DNA of 41,977 nucleotides from Petrachloros mirabilis ULC683 (GCF_009939295.1 NZ_WVIC01000037.1:1-41977); one strand, 5' to 3'; positions 25,341 through 33,484 are shown, counted from the first letter of the stretch. The notes: generated by a model from the letters alone, not told the origin. Program-made: numbers and translations.

Positions 25341-26339
25341 ATGAGATCTCAACGACTTATTTATAATCCTCGAATTCTCTGGCAACTGCTGCGAGAAACA
25401 GTAGTGCAGTGGCAGCAAGACAAAGCCTCGCGTCTGGCTGCCGCGCTTGCCTATTACACCGTCTTTTCGCTGTCCCCGCTTTTAATTATTGTGGTGGCTA
25501 TTGCGGGCTTTTTCTTTGGAGAAGCTGCCGCTCGGGGCGAAATCGTCGCTCAAATTCAAGGCTTAGTGGGCCGTGAAGCCGCCACTGTCATTCAAAATGC
25601 CCTAGAGAATGCTGGGCAGCCAGCGTTCGGGGCAGGACTCATTGCCTCGTTGATTAGCCTGGGCATTTTACTGTTTGGTGCAACTGGCATGTTTGTGCAA
25701 CTCCAAGATGCCCTCAACACCATTTGGGATGTGGCTCCGCGACCCAACGCCAATCTGCTGACCTTCATTCGCAAACGGGTTTTGTCCTTTGCCATGGTGG
25801 TTGGCGTGGGCTTTTTGCTCCTAGTGTCCCTGTTGGTCAGTGCCGCCTTGGCCGCGCTCCATCACTTTGCCACCGACTTAGTGCCTGGGCTAGAAAGCAT
25901 TTGGCAGATCTTGGAGCTGCTGCTCTCCTTTGGGGTGATTACGCTGCTGTTTGCCATGATCTATAAGTTTTTGCCCGATGTGCGCATTGCCTGGTCTGAT
26001 GTTTGGGTTGGGGCAGCCATCACCACCGTGCTGTTTATCGTGGGCAAGTTTGCCTTGGGGATGTATCTCGGGAATAGCAGTTTTGGCTCAACCTACGGTG
26101 CTGCCGGGTCCCTGGTGATTATTTTGGCCTGGGTGTACTACTCTGTGCAAATTCTTTTTTTGGGGGCAGAGTTTACTCAGGTCTACGCTCACCGCTATGG
26201 CTCCTGTATCCAGCCTAGCCGTCATGCCGTCTCGCTTTCAGAGGCCGACCGAGCCCAGCAAGGGATTCCCCGTAACGATATGCTCAAAATGGCAGGCCAT
26301 CATCAACCCCGACCCGGTGAAAATCACCCCTCAAATTGA
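25341..26339 (+). CDS. YihY/BrkB family inner-membrane protein
   Basis: A 332-residue polytopic protein with about six membrane segments. Family signatures are DKASRLAAALAYYTVFSLSP near the N-terminus, WDVAPRP in the middle and FGSTYGAAGSLVIILAWVYYS near the C-terminus. Despite old annotations as ribonuclease BN or virulence factor BrkB, the biochemical role is not established. The hydrophilic C-terminal tail is of variable type. Confidence 0.92.
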   Translation: MRSQRLIYNPRILWQLLRETVVQWQQDKASRLAAALAYYTVFSLSPLLIIVVAIAGFFFGEAAARGEIVAQIQGLVGREAATVIQNALENAGQPAFGAGLIASLISLGILLFGATGMFVQLQDALNTIWDVAPRPNANLLTFIRKRVLSFAMVVGVGFLLLVSLLVSAALAALHHFATDLVPGLESIWQILELLLSFGVITLLFAMIYKFLPDVRIAWSDVWVGAAITTVLFIVGKFALGMYLGNSSFGSTYGAAGSLVIILAWVYYSVQILFLGAEFTQVYAHRYGSCIQPSRHAVSLSEADRAQQGIPRNDMLKMAGHHQPRPGENHPSN

Positions 26340-26444
26340 GCCGGTAGCCATCGCGCCCCCAATGAGATAGTTGTGCTGTTCAGGTGGCTTGCTTTTCTAA
26401 TTAGTTTTACTTATCACCATAGATCCAAGAGAGCCTGCGAATTT

Positions 26445-26867
26445 ATGAGTTACGATAGTGCTATTTCCTACGCGGCTTCGGGGACTATGGATATGACTGG
26501 AGTATCCCACCACCAATCGGCCATCATTCGTACAGAGCGAGGGCTGACAATTTCTGGCACTCGTATCACCCTCTACGACGTGATGGACTATGTAGCGGCT
26601 CAGTATCCCTCAAAATTTATTCGCTCCTTATTTGATCTAACAGAGGAGCAGATTAACGCTGCCTTATCTTACATCGAAGCAAATCGCCCTGAGGTTGAAG
26701 CAGAGTATCAACTAGTTCTAAAACAAGCTGAGGAAAATCGGCAGTATTGGGAAGAGCGCAGTCATGAACACCTTGCTCGTGCAGCAAAGAGATCTCCTCA
26801 GCCAGGTCAAGAAGTTCTTTGGGCAAAACTTCAAGCGCAGAAAGCTAGACATGAGCTAGAAGCATGA
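26445..26867 (+). CDS. DUF433 antitoxin-like protein
   Basis: A 140-residue protein. The DUF433 helix-turn-helix core is RGLTISGTRITLYDVMDYVA followed by FDLTEEQINAALSYIEANR. The C-terminal half is a charged helix. DUF433 proteins usually pair with a DUF5615 PIN-like toxin (VapB45/VapC45 type), and here the stop overlaps the start of such a gene by ATGA. Start chosen at ATG 26445; a start at 26373 is in frame but adds unrelated sequence. Confidence 0.82.
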   Translation: MSYDSAISYAASGTMDMTGVSHHQSAIIRTERGLTISGTRITLYDVMDYVAAQYPSKFIRSLFDLTEEQINAALSYIEANRPEVEAEYQLVLKQAEENRQYWEERSHEHLARAAKRSPQPGQEVLWAKLQAQKARHELEA

Positions 26868-27259
26868 ACTTTTTGATCGATCACAATTTGGGAGGACACG
26901 CAGAAATTTTATTGGGTAATATCGCGAGTCAAGGTTGGCTAGAGCTACTTCCAATTCGTTTTGTCACCTTCAAGGCAATGAATTTATCGATTGACAGTAA
27001 TGATCGAATTGTTTGGCGACTTGCTCAGACAAATTAGATGATTTTGCTGACTGCTAACCGAAGTATGAAGGGTAAAGACTCACTAGAACAAGTTCTTCGA
27101 GAAGAGAACTCAGTCGATTCCCTTCCTGTTATTACAATTGGAGATGCAGATCGATTTTTAGCTGATCGACTTTATCGAAACCGTTGTGTTGACCGCATTA
27201 TCGAAATTGTGTTGGATATCCAAACCTGGATGGGTGTTGGCCGTCTTTTTGTTCCATGA
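26864..27259 (+). pseudogene. DUF5615 PIN-like toxin, interrupted by an in-frame TAG
   Basis: Reading from ATG 26864 gives NFLIDHNLGGHAEILLGN, the PIN-like acidic start of DUF5615 proteins. The frame then meets a single TAG at 27035-27037 after WRLAQTN and continues unchanged as MILLTANRSMKGKDSLEQV to GVGRLFVP. The full length would be about 131 codons, normal for the family, and no frameshift is needed. The stop is followed at once by ATG, so a 73-residue C-terminal piece could be re-initiated. Most likely a nonsense-inactivated toxin beside an intact antitoxin gene. Confidence 0.85.
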
Positions 27260-27283
27260 CGGGCTTGAATTGACCCCACCCAC

Positions 27284-29140
27284 TCAGGCTGTTGTGGCTT
27301 GTCGAGTTGCATTCAAGCGCTCTTCGTGACTTAACCAGGTTTTAAACAAATCCAGGGTCACTTCAATAAAAGGATTTTGGGTGAGTACCCGTTCTAAGGC
27401 AAAGCTTCCGGCCTGGGTGGCGCGTATTAAGCCCGCCTTGAAAATGGGATCAGTATTGGCCTGGTGCTGCACCTCCAGGGCTGCCACCGTGACCCGTTGG
27501 ACTTCACTGGCTTCAGGATAGCGTTGTGCGAGTTTTTCTAAGATGCTTTCCACTTGGGCAATGGCACCGACAGCCTCCGGAGTGCGTGGCGGGTACCAAG
27601 TCTCTGTGGCTGTAATATCCACGGTTTGGGTCGGCGGGGCGGCCGCAGCCATGCTGGGATTTAGCAGGGAAAACAGGGTGTTGATCGATTCCCGTTGAGA
27701 TGGGATCGGAGACTCTGCGCCCCCCATGAGCCGATCTCGAACATTTTTTTGATTGCTCTCAAGAAGGAGTTGGTGGGTGTCTGCATAAATATGCAGAATT
27801 TCTTGATGAATCGCGCTCTTGTCTACCTCAGGTGCAGTGCTGACCCGCACCATGATCGCCCCATCTGACTTATTTTCTAAGCTTTGAATTCCGAGCTCAG
27901 CCTGGGGATGCTTGGCCTGCATTCGTTTGAGTGCATAGGCAAAGGCAGTCCAGTCAACCCCATCTTGAAACAGCAGATCTACGGTTTCCAACACTTTTTG
28001 GAAAAGCAGTTGAAACTCTCCGGGCAAAAAGCTACCCGTTTGAGGATGGCGCTCCTGGTCATTGCCCTTTAAGTACAGATAGTCGCAAATGACATGCTCT
28101 AGGTGGGTCGCGCTATTGGGGTGCACATCTTCTAAGCAAGCCCCAGTTAGAGAGGCTCCTTCTAAGTTGGTATTCACGAGTAGGCTACGGGTTAAATTGG
28201 TTCCAGTGAGCTGGGCTTGACTTAAGTTGGCTCGATTGAGGTCGGCTGTACTCAGATCGGCCTCGGTCAAGTCTGCGTGGGTGAGATCAGCTTTAACCAG
28301 CACCACCCCACTGAGTTTCGCTTCTTTCAAAATGCTGTGGGACAAGTTGCTCTTACTGAGATCAGATTTAATTAAATCGACTTCGATCAGGGTTGCCCCA
28401 CTCAAAACCGCCTCGCGCAGATCCGCGCCACCAAGGCTGGCACGACTGGCACTCACGCCTTTCAAGCTGGTGCCTCTGAGGTGAGCCCCGCGCAGGTTAG
28501 CTTCAATCAAGATCGACTTAGTGAGGTTGGCGCTGCTGAAATTGGCCTCAATGCAGTTGGCAAAGCTGAGGTCGGCTTTGCTGAGATTTGCTTCGGTGAG
28601 GTCGGCACTCCGGAGGGTGGCTTCGCTGAATAGAGCTTTACTAAAATTTGCCCCTTTGAGTGTGGCTTGGCTGAGGTGGGTTTCAATCAAGACAGCTTTG
28701 AGGCCACTCGCGTTGTGCAGGTCGGCTTTACAAAGATTGGCGCGGCTGAGGTCAGCATAGTTTAAGTTGGCGGCCTCCAGAATTGTTTCTGCCAAAATGG
28801 CTTTGACCAACTGAGCTTCAATCAGAGATGCCTGGGTGAGATTCGCAAAGCTGAGATCGGCTTTGAATAAATTGGCTCGACTGAGGTTCGCACAGCAGAG
28901 ATTGGCCTCGCTCAAGTAAGCTTCGCTAAGATTTGCCCCACTGAGAAAGGCGTGGCTCAAGTTTGCCAGTCCTAAATTGGCTTGGGTTAGGTTGGCTCCA
29001 ATGAGATTGATGCCACGCAAATCTAGGCCGCTTAAGTCCGCTTTGCTGAGGTCAGGCTGTTCAGAAAATTGGGTTTTGCGCCACCGATTCCAGCGCTCAA
29101 CTCCGCGCTTGATTAACTTGAGGTGAGTGTCATTTGCCAC
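27284..29140 (-). CDS. large pentapeptide-repeat protein with uncharacterised C-terminal domain
   Basis: A 618-residue protein. After a short N-terminal segment (LKLIKRGVERWNRWR), residues about 28-345 are continuous pentapeptide repeats of the A(D/N)LxX type, forming a right-handed quadrilateral beta-helix of roughly 60 units. The C-terminal 270 residues are not repetitive: GEFQLLFQKVLETVDLLFQ, then GVDWTAFAYALKRMQ, leading to helical and linker regions. No signal peptide or membrane segment is seen. The GTG start at 29140 is supported by AGGAG 7 nt upstream. Function unknown; the C-terminal part recurs in other cyanobacterial repeat proteins as far as I can recall. Confidence 0.88.
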   Translation of the reverse strand: MANDTHLKLIKRGVERWNRWRKTQFSEQPDLSKADLSGLDLRGINLIGANLTQANLGLANLSHAFLSGANLSEAYLSEANLCCANLSRANLFKADLSFANLTQASLIEAQLVKAILAETILEAANLNYADLSRANLCKADLHNASGLKAVLIETHLSQATLKGANFSKALFSEATLRSADLTEANLSKADLSFANCIEANFSSANLTKSILIEANLRGAHLRGTSLKGVSASRASLGGADLREAVLSGATLIEVDLIKSDLSKSNLSHSILKEAKLSGVVLVKADLTHADLTEADLSTADLNRANLSQAQLTGTNLTRSLLVNTNLEGASLTGACLEDVHPNSATHLEHVICDYLYLKGNDQERHPQTGSFLPGEFQLLFQKVLETVDLLFQDGVDWTAFAYALKRMQAKHPQAELGIQSLENKSDGAIMVRVSTAPEVDKSAIHQEILHIYADTHQLLLESNQKNVRDRLMGGAESPIPSQRESINTLFSLLNPSMAAAAPPTQTVDITATETWYPPRTPEAVGAIAQVESILEKLAQRYPEASEVQRVTVAALEVQHQANTDPIFKAGLIRATQAGSFALERVLTQNPFIEVTLDLFKTWLSHEERLNATRQATTA

Positions 29141-29290
29141 GGCAGAACTCCTAGCCCTTTAGGGTTATGGATAAAGCGTTGAATTTTTACGTTCGTCCCC
29201 TTGCTGGATTTGAACCCATGGGAGTGTTGCCACTCTAGTAGGCCAAAACCCAACCCCCCCAAGCTAATGCTCGATTTTTTGGCCACTGCA
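29141..29290 (-). other. structured leader of the pentapeptide gene with tRNA-like T-loop
   Basis: On the minus strand this leader contains a hairpin GAGTG-GCAA-CACTC (GNRA tetraloop), then CCCATGGGTTCAAATCC, which includes a tRNA-like T-loop sequence, then AAGGGGACGAA. The T stem does not pair well and no acceptor or anticodon arm fits, so it is not an intact tRNA. It may be a tRNA remnant or a leader structure. Confidence 0.3.
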
Positions 29291-29409
29291 ACCAAAATTG
29301 CTCAGTATGACAGAAATTCACAGAGAACCTGATTATAAATTGCTCTATGATTCCTGTGAATCGCATCATACCAATTTCCGGTTTAGATGCAAAAAAATTC
29401 GATTTTTGA

Positions 29410-30981
29410 TTATGGCTGGGGATGCGCTAACAAAGAAGCGAGCTGAGGATCTAGGTCTTGATCGGTGCAGCAGACCAAGCTGTGGGCTTGCTCTGCTGCA
29501 CTCAGGGGTTCGAACTGAGCCTGTTGCTGGGCCAGCAGAGCTTCGGTGGCATCGGCAATGTCTCCCTGGCGCGATCTCAGCCGCTCTTCTAGCACCCTTG
29601 CAGGGGCGGTGCAAAACACAATCTGAACTGGAATTTGGGCAGATTCCGCCTTAGCGTACACAGCCTGGCGCAGGGCTTGGCGATCATACTTGGCATCTAA
29701 AACCACCGACTCTCCTTGCTGAGCCAGAAATAAGCCTAAATCTAGCAGGCGGTCGTAGGTCTTCTGGGTCATTTCTGGGGTATAAATCCCCCCTCCAAAA
29801 ACATTGGGGTCTGCACCACGCTGCTCCAGAGGAATCCCCGCTAGGTGCTTACGAACCGCATCGGAGCGAATGTGGAGTGCCCGCAAGCCGCTCGCCACGG
29901 CGCGTGCCACCGTGCTTTTGCCAGACCCAGATAGACCACACATGATCCAGAGGCGGCCTGGGGGACGTTGGGTATATTGCCAAGCGGCCTGGTAGTAGGC
30001 TTGGGCGCGCCCCAGAAAGCCTTGCTTCTCAGAGTCAGAAATGGCGCTATCGTTGAGCGCCAAGGAATTCACATTGCCGCGAATATAGGCTCGCATACTC
30101 AAATAAAGCGGTAGCAGGGCTGCCCCCCAATAGTCACCCGTACGCTCTAGGTAAGCATTCAAGAAAGCATTGGCTAGGTCAGGTCGTCCCTGAAACTCTA
30201 AATCCATGACCATGAAAGCCACATCATAGATGACATCGATGTTCCGAAACTCCCGATTGAACTCGATGCAGTCAAAGACCTGAATCTTGTCCTGGTAGCG
30301 ACAGACATTATTCAGGTGCAAATCACCGTGACATTCCCGAATTTTACCTTCGGCCTGGCGCTGGGCAAACCAGTCCCCATGGTTGGCAAAGAACTGGCGT
30401 GTAAAGGTACGGGTTTGCTCAAGCCGCTCCTGGGTTTGAGAGTGCCCCAGAAACCCTTCACTGAGGGCATAGTTGTTTTCATCCACCTGTTGGATGGCCG
30501 CTCTGTCGCCAAAGGCTTGAATGTCTGCATCGGTGGCAGCCGTTTCATGGAAAGAGGCCACTTGGCGTCCCAAGCCTGACATCAGTTCTGGGGTCAGTTC
30601 CCCACGCTCAAATAGCCGACTCAACAACTGAGACTGGTCAAACTGACGCATTTGCACGGCATACTCCACCGGCTCCCCAATGCCCTGCCATCCGTAGCCC
30701 TCGGCAGTGTATTGGTACAGAGGCACCACCCCCACATAAAGCGATGGCGAGAGGCGTTGGTTCAATCGCACCTCCTCTTCACAGAAATGATGCCGCTGAG
30801 TCAAGGTCGAGAAGTCCAAAAAACCAAAGTTGGCCGGTTTCTTGATCTTGTAGGCATACTCCCCAGTCAGCAATACATAGGAAATATGAGTCTGTAACAG
30901 TTGCACAGGCTCGCTGACGGCGTGGGGGTAAAAATCAGCTTGCAGCATTTGCTGGATTAAGGCGGGTAGGGCAGGATCCAT
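29410..30981 (-). CDS. aminoglycoside phosphotransferase-like/AAA ATPase fusion
   Basis: A 523-residue two-domain protein. The N-terminal kinase-like domain (about 1-335) has the APH catalytic loop CHGDLHLNNVC and the DCIEFNREFRNIDV metal-binding region. The C-terminal P-loop domain (about 345-520) has a perfect Walker A GLSGSGKST and resembles small-molecule kinases of the zeta-toxin/AAA_33 type. Such fusions are widespread in bacteria and annotated as bifunctional APH/ATP-binding proteins; the substrate is unknown and resistance should not be assumed. ATG at 30981. Confidence 0.87.
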   Translation of the reverse strand: MDPALPALIQQMLQADFYPHAVSEPVQLLQTHISYVLLTGEYAYKIKKPANFGFLDFSTLTQRHHFCEEEVRLNQRLSPSLYVGVVPLYQYTAEGYGWQGIGEPVEYAVQMRQFDQSQLLSRLFERGELTPELMSGLGRQVASFHETAATDADIQAFGDRAAIQQVDENNYALSEGFLGHSQTQERLEQTRTFTRQFFANHGDWFAQRQAEGKIRECHGDLHLNNVCRYQDKIQVFDCIEFNREFRNIDVIYDVAFMVMDLEFQGRPDLANAFLNAYLERTGDYWGAALLPLYLSMRAYIRGNVNSLALNDSAISDSEKQGFLGRAQAYYQAAWQYTQRPPGRLWIMCGLSGSGKSTVARAVASGLRALHIRSDAVRKHLAGIPLEQRGADPNVFGGGIYTPEMTQKTYDRLLDLGLFLAQQGESVVLDAKYDRQALRQAVYAKAESAQIPVQIVFCTAPARVLEERLRSRQGDIADATEALLAQQQAQFEPLSAAEQAHSLVCCTDQDLDPQLASLLAHPQP

Positions 30982-31130
30982 CGGCTCACATCAACACAAC
31001 CCACTTATTCTACAAAGCCCTGAACTATTGACCACATTGACCTGACCGAAATTCTAGATTTCTGGTTCTTCGTAATCATGCTCAAGTTGAAAGGGGGTCT
31101 CTACCGCTCGCGACCCACTTGTCGATAAAG

Positions 31131-31170
31131 TTTAATTTATGTTACTATTCTTTACAGACAAGGTTACAAA
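31131..31170 (+). promoter_or_regulatory. HLR1-like direct repeats upstream of hli
   Basis: GTTACTAT (31141-31148) and TTTACAGA (31151-31158) are spaced by 2 bp, matching the HLR1 pattern (G/T)TTACA(T/A)(T/A) twice with one deviation in each. A further TTTAATTT (31131) keeps the 10-bp phase and GTTACAAA (31163) follows out of phase. HLR1 is the binding site of RpaB at light-responsive promoters, including hli genes. The closeness to the start codon would suit repression. Confidence 0.65.
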
Positions 31171-31186
31171 AATATAAGGAGCAGCA

Positions 31187-31399
31187 ATGGCACCTCGCGG
31201 ATACACCACCGAAGAAACTGGGCTCATCAATAACTTTGCTGTTGAGCCTAAGATGTATGTAGATGGCACCAAGCAGTTCGGCTTCAACGAATATGCCGAA
31301 AAGATGAATGGCCGGCTAGCCATGATTGGGTTTATTTCCTTGCTGGCCTTTGAGGTGTTGACCAAGCATGGACTTCTAGACTGGTTGGGATCTTTATAA
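31187..31399 (+). CDS. hli: high-light-inducible protein (Hlip, CAB/ELIP superfamily)
   Basis: A 70-residue thylakoid protein with one membrane helix. The chlorophyll-binding motif lies in FNEYAEKMNGRLAMIGF (residues 33-49: Glu, Asn and Arg as in ELIP helices). Hlips bind chlorophyll and carotenoid and dissipate excess energy under light stress. The soluble N-terminus (1-30) is longer than in minimal Hlips. AAGGAG (31176-31181) is 5 nt before the ATG. HLR1-like repeats lie directly upstream, and an RpaB-like gene is convergent 65 bp downstream. Confidence 0.95.
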   Translation: MAPRGYTTEETGLINNFAVEPKMYVDGTKQFGFNEYAEKMNGRLAMIGFISLLAFEVLTKHGLLDWLGSL

Positions 31400-31464
31400 G
31401 CTCTTATGGGCTTGAATTTTCAGGCTGCTCCTCTTTCAGACACGGGCTTTAGCTGGCATTGATT

Positions 31465-32211
31465 CTAAGCACTCACCACTTGAGACGAGTCGCTGTTTCC
31501 CTGAAAGAAGTAGCCTGTCCCCCAATCGGTGTGAATAAACTCAGGGCTTTTGGGGTTGTCTCCAATCTTCGATCGCAGCCGAGATACATGCACATCCACG
31601 ACTCGCATATCGGCATAGTGACGGGGGGAGTAGCCCCAGACTTTTTGCAAAATGTCTGCACGAGACACTGTTTTGCCAGGGGTTAAAGCCAACAGCTCCA
31701 GAAGGTCAAACTCCATGCCAGTTAAGGCGACACGCTCATTGTTGAGAAAAACTTGACGCTTGTGGGTTTCAATCCGCAGGGAACCGGCTTGAATTACCCC
31801 TACGCCGCCATCAGTAGCGGTTGCTTTGGCGCTATTGCTCTTGAGACGGCGCAAAATTGCATGAATTCGTTCTTCGAGCTCTTTGGGAGAAAAAGGTTTG
31901 GGCAGATAGTCGTCAGCCCCGAGTTGCAAACCCATAATTCGATCTGCAACATCGCTGAGCGCTGTTAGCATCACAATGGGAGTATCTGAAACTTTACGCA
32001 ACTCTTGACAGACTTCTAGGCCGTTGAGCTGGGGCATCATCACATCTAAGACGACTAAGTCGGGAGATTCTTGCTCAAATTTTTCTAGCGCTTCAATTCC
32101 ATTGCTAGCAACGATGACCTGGTAGCCTACCATGGTCAGTCGAGTGGACAAAATCCGACGAATCATAGGTTCGTCATCCACAATTAAAATTTTACCTTTA
32201 TCGCTGCCCAA
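31465..32211 (-). CDS. OmpR/PhoB-family response regulator, RpaB/Ycf27-like
   Basis: A 248-residue regulator. The receiver domain has VDDE at 11-14, phospho-acceptor Asp56 in VLDVMMPQLNG, and Lys105 in LPKPFSPKEL. The winged-helix DNA-binding domain runs from about 140 to the end (LTGMEFDLLELLALTPGKTV, then VVDVHVSRLRSKIG). The receiver phrases RRILSTRL, TALSDVADRI and GADDY are those of RpaB/Ycf27, the light- and redox-linked regulator that binds HLR1. It is more diverged than canonical RpaB, so it may be a paralogue. RpaA is excluded by its different receiver sequence. The neighbouring hli gene carries HLR1-like sites. Confidence 0.82.
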   Translation of the reverse strand: MGSDKGKILIVDDEPMIRRILSTRLTMVGYQVIVASNGIEALEKFEQESPDLVVLDVMMPQLNGLEVCQELRKVSDTPIVMLTALSDVADRIMGLQLGADDYLPKPFSPKELEERIHAILRRLKSNSAKATATDGGVGVIQAGSLRIETHKRQVFLNNERVALTGMEFDLLELLALTPGKTVSRADILQKVWGYSPRHYADMRVVDVHVSRLRSKIGDNPKSPEFIHTDWGTGYFFQGNSDSSQVVSA

Positions 32212-32954
32212 GGGACTTGCTCCTTGCCTTAACAGTTAGATGAAACTTAGGAAACCGGCTGCCCCTATTACGGGCAATTGCTGGAGGGCGTACCGGCATA
32301 GCAGAGATTGAAAGCCAGAGCTGAAATATAGCGGTTTACAGATCAATGGAGTACATGGGGTGCAGGGGGCAGCGCCCCCTGCGTGGGGGTGGAACCCCCA
32401 CACCCCGAACCTCACTCAGGTGAGAACCGCTGTATACAGGAAAGCACTTGAATACAAAAGTTCTTAACTGTTGTCAGTTTGTACCAAAAAGTAGAGCAAG
32501 ACAAAGTGGACTTGTCTTACAAAAATTTCCTGTAGATTCCTTAATAACGCCCATTATGATTGAATTTGCGTCGGTTTCTACATCGGGGCTTGATAACAAA
32601 TGATAACAGAAATTATCACTCTTGGGATTGCAAGATCCCCTGGGATTGTCAGCCTCTTAACATAGAGAAATCTCAATCAAAGTTTTTCCAGTACACACCA
32701 AGTCAGATAAGTAAGATTACCTAAGATTTAGTTTCACCTTCTAGCCTAAAGCAGTGAGGTCATTGAATCAACTAGTCTGGGACTGGAGTTGCGACTGCTC
32801 TTTCACGATGGCTTGTGCCGACGGGGTATTCGGTTAAATTCTGTTGCAAAACTGAGGACTGAGCGAACAAACTTGTAACTCCCTGTCACATTTTCTGGGC
32901 TGGGGATCATCACCTGGTATTATCTATGGTCGAGCCATGGCCAGGGGATATCCA
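32212..32954. other. long divergent intergenic region
   Basis: About 740 bp without a supported ORF. It contains a complete Family A repeat (32327-32434). It also has a set of TGATAACA direct repeats at 32591 and 32601 with an inverted AATTATCA at 32611-32618, and a TATTAT (around 32918) that may serve the next gene. The length suggests complex control of the response-regulator gene or an unseen small RNA. Confidence 0.5.
32327..32434 (+). repeat. Family A palindromic repeat with inverted hairpin loop
   Basis: A complete 108-bp copy. The second hairpin reads GTGGGGGT-GGA-ACCCCCAC here (32383-32401), while other copies read GTGGGGGT-TCC-ACCCCCAC; the loop is the reverse complement. The right end is AACCGCTGTA, one change from the consensus. 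Confidence 0.93.
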
Positions 32955-33212
32955 ATGGCGAACCCTTTTATTGGTGTCAGAATTCCACCTGATTTAGAAG
33001 CTGCGATCGCACAAAGAATGCAGGTGACAGGGCAGTCTAAGTCAGATATTGTCATTGATGCTTTGCGAACCTATTTGGGCTTAAAGCATGGTGAAGAACG
33101 GCTCGCAGAGATTGAAGAGCGCCTTACGGTTCTAGAATCTCTTGCCGATCAAGCTGAGTCTCAGCGTCAGCATGGTTTAGAAGCCGCTCCAGCTTCTGAG
33201 CATCGGGGCTAA
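32955..33212 (+). CDS. ribbon-helix-helix domain protein
   Basis: An 85-residue protein. The start PFIGVRIPPDLEAAIAQRMQ, then GQSKSDIVIDALRTYLGL, is a ribbon-helix-helix DNA-binding fold as in CopG/ParD antitoxins, followed by a charged coiled-coil (EERLAEIEERLTVLESL). No toxin gene is adjacent, so it may be a stand-alone regulator. The ATG at 32955 has AGGGG upstream; an ATG at 32937 is in frame. Confidence 0.72.
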   Translation: MANPFIGVRIPPDLEAAIAQRMQVTGQSKSDIVIDALRTYLGLKHGEERLAEIEERLTVLESLADQAESQRQHGLEAAPASEHRG

Positions 33213-33235
33213 AGTCGATGCTCAGAAGCTTCCGC

Positions 33236-33484
33236 TCAAGTGGGGATTAGTTCCCCAGGGCGTAAGCGAGACCACTTCCCCATATCAGCCGTGAAACTGC
33301 TACAGCCAACGACATCCCACTCCATTTGAATTTCTTCTCCTTGGGTGCGAACGTTCACATTAATCGTCGGCTCCAGGGGTTCAAAGCGAGGATCTAGGGT
33401 CAAGTGGGGCTGCTGATGCTGGCCTTCAACAGCATGGTAGGTCGTGCATTGATCCACGTAGTGGCAATTGACGCAGATACACAT
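33236..33484 (-). CDS. ycf34: Ycf34 family iron-sulfur protein
   Basis: An 82-residue soluble protein with the family opening MCICVNCHYVDQCTTYHAVE. Cysteines 4, 7 and 13 and a later Cys in VVGCSSF are candidates for cluster ligands. Ycf34 of cyanobacteria and plastids has been reported to bind an Fe-S cluster and to influence photosynthetic electron transport. ATG at 33484, only 23 bp from the convergent RHH gene. Confidence 0.9.
   Translation of the reverse strand: MCICVNCHYVDQCTTYHAVEGQHQQPHLTLDPRFEPLEPTINVNVRTQGEEIQMEWDVVGCSSFTADMGKWSRLRPGELIPT

Noticed and set aside
28227-28760. Repetitive plus-strand ORFs over the pentapeptide gene
   Set aside because: Their repetition is the antisense image of the 15-bp periodic pentapeptide codons.
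29195-29240. Intact tRNA on the minus strand
   Set aside because: Only a T-loop-like sequence and one hairpin fit; the T stem mispairs and acceptor and anticodon arms are missing.
29410-30981. Antibiotic resistance gene
   Set aside because: The APH-like domain is fused to a P-loop kinase-like domain, a widespread housekeeping-type architecture; nothing indicates resistance.
31465-32211. Identification as RpaA
   Set aside because: The receiver sequence (RRILSTRL, SDVADRI, FSPKEL) matches the RpaB/Ycf27 type, not what I recall for RpaA.
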